Positions 61,910 to 64,000 of a DNA stretch of 64,000 bases are shown here, one piece after another. Source of the DNA: Bin5 sp034428435. GTDB lineage: Bacteria; Chloroflexota; Anaerolineae; Caldilineales; Caldilineaceae. The position numbers were made by a program, and so were the translations under genes. The notes under the pieces were generated by a model that searched no databases, had not been told where the DNA came from, and saw only the letters and a list, made by a program, of their open reading frames with translations. Where the stretch lies: contig DAOUHY010000265.1 of NCBI GenBank assembly GCA_034428435.1, forward strand, positions 1 through 64,000, read 5' to 3'. Each line of letters begins with the position of its first letter. The stretch's first letter is position 1.

Positions 61910-63550
61910 TCAGTTCGGATCGTACAGGAAGAACCACTTTACATTCAGGTACTCGTTATAGCCGTCGGCCTTCATGGTCTGAATGGCTGCGTTGAAGGGT
62001 GCGGTCCACGTGCTGCCGGGCGTGAAGATCAGGCCGAACTCTTCGGTCGCCAGTGCCTCGCCCACGATCTTGAGCGCTTCCGGGTTGGCGCCGATATAGC
62101 CGCGGCCGGATGCAGCATCGACCAACACCATATCTACATCTCCGGCGATCAGGGCCTGGACAGATGCTCCAAAGCTATCGAGCAGTTGAATGCGGGGGTT
62201 GGCCTCGTCGCCGTCCAGAATGTCGTACACGGCAGTGTAGAAGCCGGTCGTGCCGGCCTGCGCCCCGATCAGCAGTGACCCGTCCTCAGCGAATGCTTGC
62301 GGCGTATCGAAGCGGTCCTCATCGGCGCGCACCAGCATAAACTGCTGGCTGGTCATATAGGCGTCGGAGAAGTCGACAACTTCAGCGCGTTCAGCCGTGA
62401 TCGTGATGCCGTCCATGCCGACGTCGAACTGTCCTTCGGCAACGGCCTGGATCATCGCTTCCCATGAGGTGACCTGCCAGTCGACAACACAGTTGAGGCG
62501 GCGGCAGATCTCGTTGACCGCATCATATTCCCAGCCGACGGCTTCGCCGCTGCCCGGGTCGATGAAGTTGAGCGGAATGAAGTCGTTGCCCGTAACGGCA
62601 ACGATTTCCGCGCCGCCCATGTCGGGCAGGCTGTCGTAGATGTCGGCGGCATTGGGATCGGTGAGGAAGAACCAGCGAGTATTCAGGTAGTCCAGGTAGC
62701 CGTCGTCCTTCATGGTGGCTAAGGCGGCGTTAAAGGGCGCGGTCCAGGTGCTGCCGGGCGTGAAGATAAAGCCGAACTCCTCGGTCGCCAGTGCTCCGCC
62801 CACGATCTTGAGCTTTTCCGGGTTGGCGCCGATATAGCCGCGGCCGGACGCAGCGTCAACCAGCACCATGTCGACGTCGCCGGCGATCAACGCCTGCACA
62901 GATGCGCCAAAGTTGTCCAACAGCTGGATGCGGGGGTTCGCTTCGTCGCCATCCAGAATGTCGTATACGGCGGTGTAGAAGCCGGTCGTACCGGCTTGGG
63001 CACCGATCAGCAGCGACGCATCTGCGGCGAACGCGTCCGCCGTGTCGAATCGCTCTTCGTCGGCGCGGACAAGCATGAACTGCTGGCTGGTCATGTATGC
63101 GTCGGAGAAGTCCACCACCTCGGCGCGTTCAGCCGTTATCGTGATGCCGTCCATGCCGACGTCAAACTGGCCTTCGGCCACCGCTTGTATCATCGCCTCC
63201 CAAGAGGTGACCTGCCAGTCGACAACGCAGTTGAGGCGGCGGCAGATCTCGTTGACGGCGTCATATTCCCAGCCGACGGCTTCGCCGCTGGCCGGGTCGA
63301 TGAAGTTAAGCGGAATGTAGTCGTTGCCCGTAACAGCAACGATCTCCGCGCCGTCCATATCAGGGAGGCTGTCGTAGACAACGTTTTTCATGCCGGCGGG
63401 GGCGGGGGAACCGGCGGCAGAGTCCTGCGACTGGGACCCGGCCTCACTTTCCATCGCTGCGGGCGCGCCAGGGACACAGGCGCCCAAGGCAAGCGCCAGC
63501 AGCAGGAAGATAGGCAAGGGGCGTAATATCACCGCGAATATCTTATTCAT
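61910..63550 (-). CDS. Amino-acid-type solute-binding lipoprotein with two tandem near-identical binding domains
   Basis: 546 residues. Lipoprotein signal with Cys25 (LALALGAC), then a Ser/Ala/Gly/Pro linker to ~57. Two complete family 3 extracellular binding domains follow: residues 59-304 and 305-546, each starting YDSLPDM and ending RWFFLTDPN or KWFFLYDPN. I count about 20 differences in 242 aligned residues. Both keep the binding-motif stretches FDVGMDGITITAERA and GAQAGTTGFY. Normal family members have one domain (~250-280 residues), so this is a fused duplicate. The gene is immediately upstream of the permease gene, so each lipoprotein could offer two ligand sites to the same channel. 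Confidence 0.92.
   Translation of the reverse strand: MNKIFAVILRPLPIFLLLALALGACVPGAPAAMESEAGSQSQDSAAGSPAPAGMKNVVYDSLPDMDGAEIVAVTGNDYIPLNFIDPASGEAVGWEYDAVNEICRRLNCVVDWQVTSWEAMIQAVAEGQFDVGMDGITITAERAEVVDFSDAYMTSQQFMLVRADEERFDTADAFAADASLLIGAQAGTTGFYTAVYDILDGDEANPRIQLLDNFGASVQALIAGDVDMVLVDAASGRGYIGANPEKLKIVGGALATEEFGFIFTPGSTWTAPFNAALATMKDDGYLDYLNTRWFFLTDPNAADIYDSLPDMGGAEIVAVTGNDFIPLNFIDPGSGEAVGWEYDAVNEICRRLNCVVDWQVTSWEAMIQAVAEGQFDVGMDGITITAERAEVVDFSDAYMTSQQFMLVRADEDRFDTPQAFAEDGSLLIGAQAGTTGFYTAVYDILDGDEANPRIQLLDSFGASVQALIAGDVDMVLVDAASGRGYIGANPEALKIVGEALATEEFGLIFTPGSTWTAPFNAAIQTMKADGYNEYLNVKWFFLYDPN
61913..63376 (-). repeat. Internal tandem duplication of the binding-protein domain
   Basis: The coding sequence of unit 1 (63376-62639) is repeated in unit 2 (62638-61913) with an exact 738-base (246-codon) period. 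Most base differences between the units are synonymous, for example in the stretch at 63081-63380 compared with 62341-62640. The pattern fits an old enough duplication to collect silent changes while both copies stayed under protein-level selection. Confidence 0.9.
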
Positions 63551-63625
63551 CGTTGCTCCGTTCCAGGTTATTCACCTATTGGATTGATATGCATATTGCC
63601 GTCTTCCGAGTTTCAATGTCGTGTT

Positions 63626-64000
63626 TCAGACCGGCATCTGCCGCTTGGTGTGGGCGCGGCCGATTCGGGCCGTCTCCGGGTTATGGCCGCCGATCACGCG
63701 CACGCCGGCATCGATCCTTTGGAGGACATTCTCTGGGTTTGCGGGCTGGAGGAAGGCGACGCCGTTGGCCGCGCACGCCGCCTGCACGCGATCGCTTGCC
63801 TCCTGCATTTCCGGTGGGAAAGTCGGAGGGCGCCGGCGATAGCCCAGGGAGATGCTCAGATCGCCCGGCCCCATTTCCGCGAATCCGATTCCGGGGACAG
63901 CGAGGATTTCTTCGATGCGAGGCAAGGCGGCGGCCGACTCGATTTTGAGACCCAGCAACAGTTCGCCCTCCGGGTTGAGGGGCCAAGGGTCAGCTTTGTC
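63626..64000 (-). CDS. HpcH/HpaI family aldolase, partial (start beyond window)
   Basis: The last 124 codons of a gene that enters from the right edge. The stretch LLLGLKIESAAALPRIEEILAVPGIGFAEMGPGDLSISLGY contains (in pieces) the IES and GPGDLS motifs of the HpcH/HpaI aldolase/citrate lyase family, where the Glu and Asp bind the metal. Such enzymes cleave 2-keto-3-deoxy sugar acids or similar 2-oxo acids into pyruvate and an aldehyde. The partial gene precedes the solute-binding protein gene by 75 bases on the same strand. Together with the dehydratase near the left edge it hints at sugar-acid use. Confidence 0.85.
   Translation of the reverse strand, partial: DKADPWPLNPEGELLLGLKIESAAALPRIEEILAVPGIGFAEMGPGDLSISLGYRRRPPTFPPEMQEASDRVQAACAANGVAFLQPANPENVLQRIDAGVRVIGGHNPETARIGRAHTKRQMPV

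Overview
The window is a gene-dense bacterial chromosome segment, roughly 60% GC by eye, with 46 protein-coding genes, no rRNA or tRNA that I could find, and no phage, insertion-sequence transposase or CRISPR array. Several families point to a Chloroflexota bacterium, probably Anaerolineae/Caldilineae-like: the membrane-anchored 'baseplate J/gp47' protein next to alaS and ruvX, a DUF3048 lipoprotein, a DUF4013 membrane protein and a small zinc-ribbon membrane protein. That assignment is inference, since no rRNA is present. The mix of housekeeping and catabolic genes suggests a free-living heterotroph.

Layout. 1-6890: a terminator from an upstream gene, then a promoter and a four-gene catabolic operon (enolase-superfamily dehydratase, SelA-like PLP enzyme, class V aminotransferase, FAD/Fe-S oxidase). 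7265-15837: DUF3048 lipoprotein, pyruvate kinase, UMF1-type MFS transporter, mtaB, a sugar-phosphate isomerase-like protein and glutamate dehydrogenase. 15858-16590: an HEPN/MNT pair whose MNT half has lost its catalytic aspartates and C-terminus. 16715-21555: ruvX, the baseplate-J-like membrane protein and alaS. 21831-24475: an ABC-2 exporter (ATPase plus two permeases). 24597-28496: a dispersed repeat, a small zinc-ribbon protein and three consecutive M42 aminopeptidases. 28555-38723: mutY, then on the minus strand an orphan DNA methyltransferase, mutL, a YdjM-like protein, trigger factor, clpP and clpX. 39014-43012: a three-subunit xanthine-dehydrogenase-family molybdoenzyme with a MoaD/ThiS-like protein. 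43277-52614: comEC, a DUF2165 protein, an AI-2E transporter fused to a HAD phosphatase, lepB, pnp and rpsO. 53020-56154: the second repeat copy, queG and a DUF4013 protein. 56347-58117: pdxT and pdxS. 58527-60854: amt and two PII genes. 60974-64000: an amino-acid ABC permease, a binding protein made of two tandem near-identical domains, and the start-less end of an HpcH/HpaI aldolase.

Functional links. tig-clpP-clpX is a protein-quality-control block; rpsO-pnp is the classical translation/RNA-decay pair; pdxS-pdxT makes pyridoxal phosphate, the cofactor of two enzymes in the first operon; amt plus two PII proteins form a nitrogen-sensing unit, flanked by an amino-acid uptake system. The first operon and the aldolase at the right edge suggest sugar-acid or hydroxy-acid catabolism.

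Most interesting signals: (1) a box TTTTGGGRTGC found 41-42 bases upstream of a -10 element at three unlinked loci, two of them at the end of a ~450-bp mosaic repeat; (2) the inactivated MNT beside an apparently intact HEPN toxin; (3) the AI-2E/HAD fusion; (4) the duplicated solute-binding protein; (5) a 43-codon acidic frame directly in phase after the amt stop codon; (6) a highly structured pnp leader.
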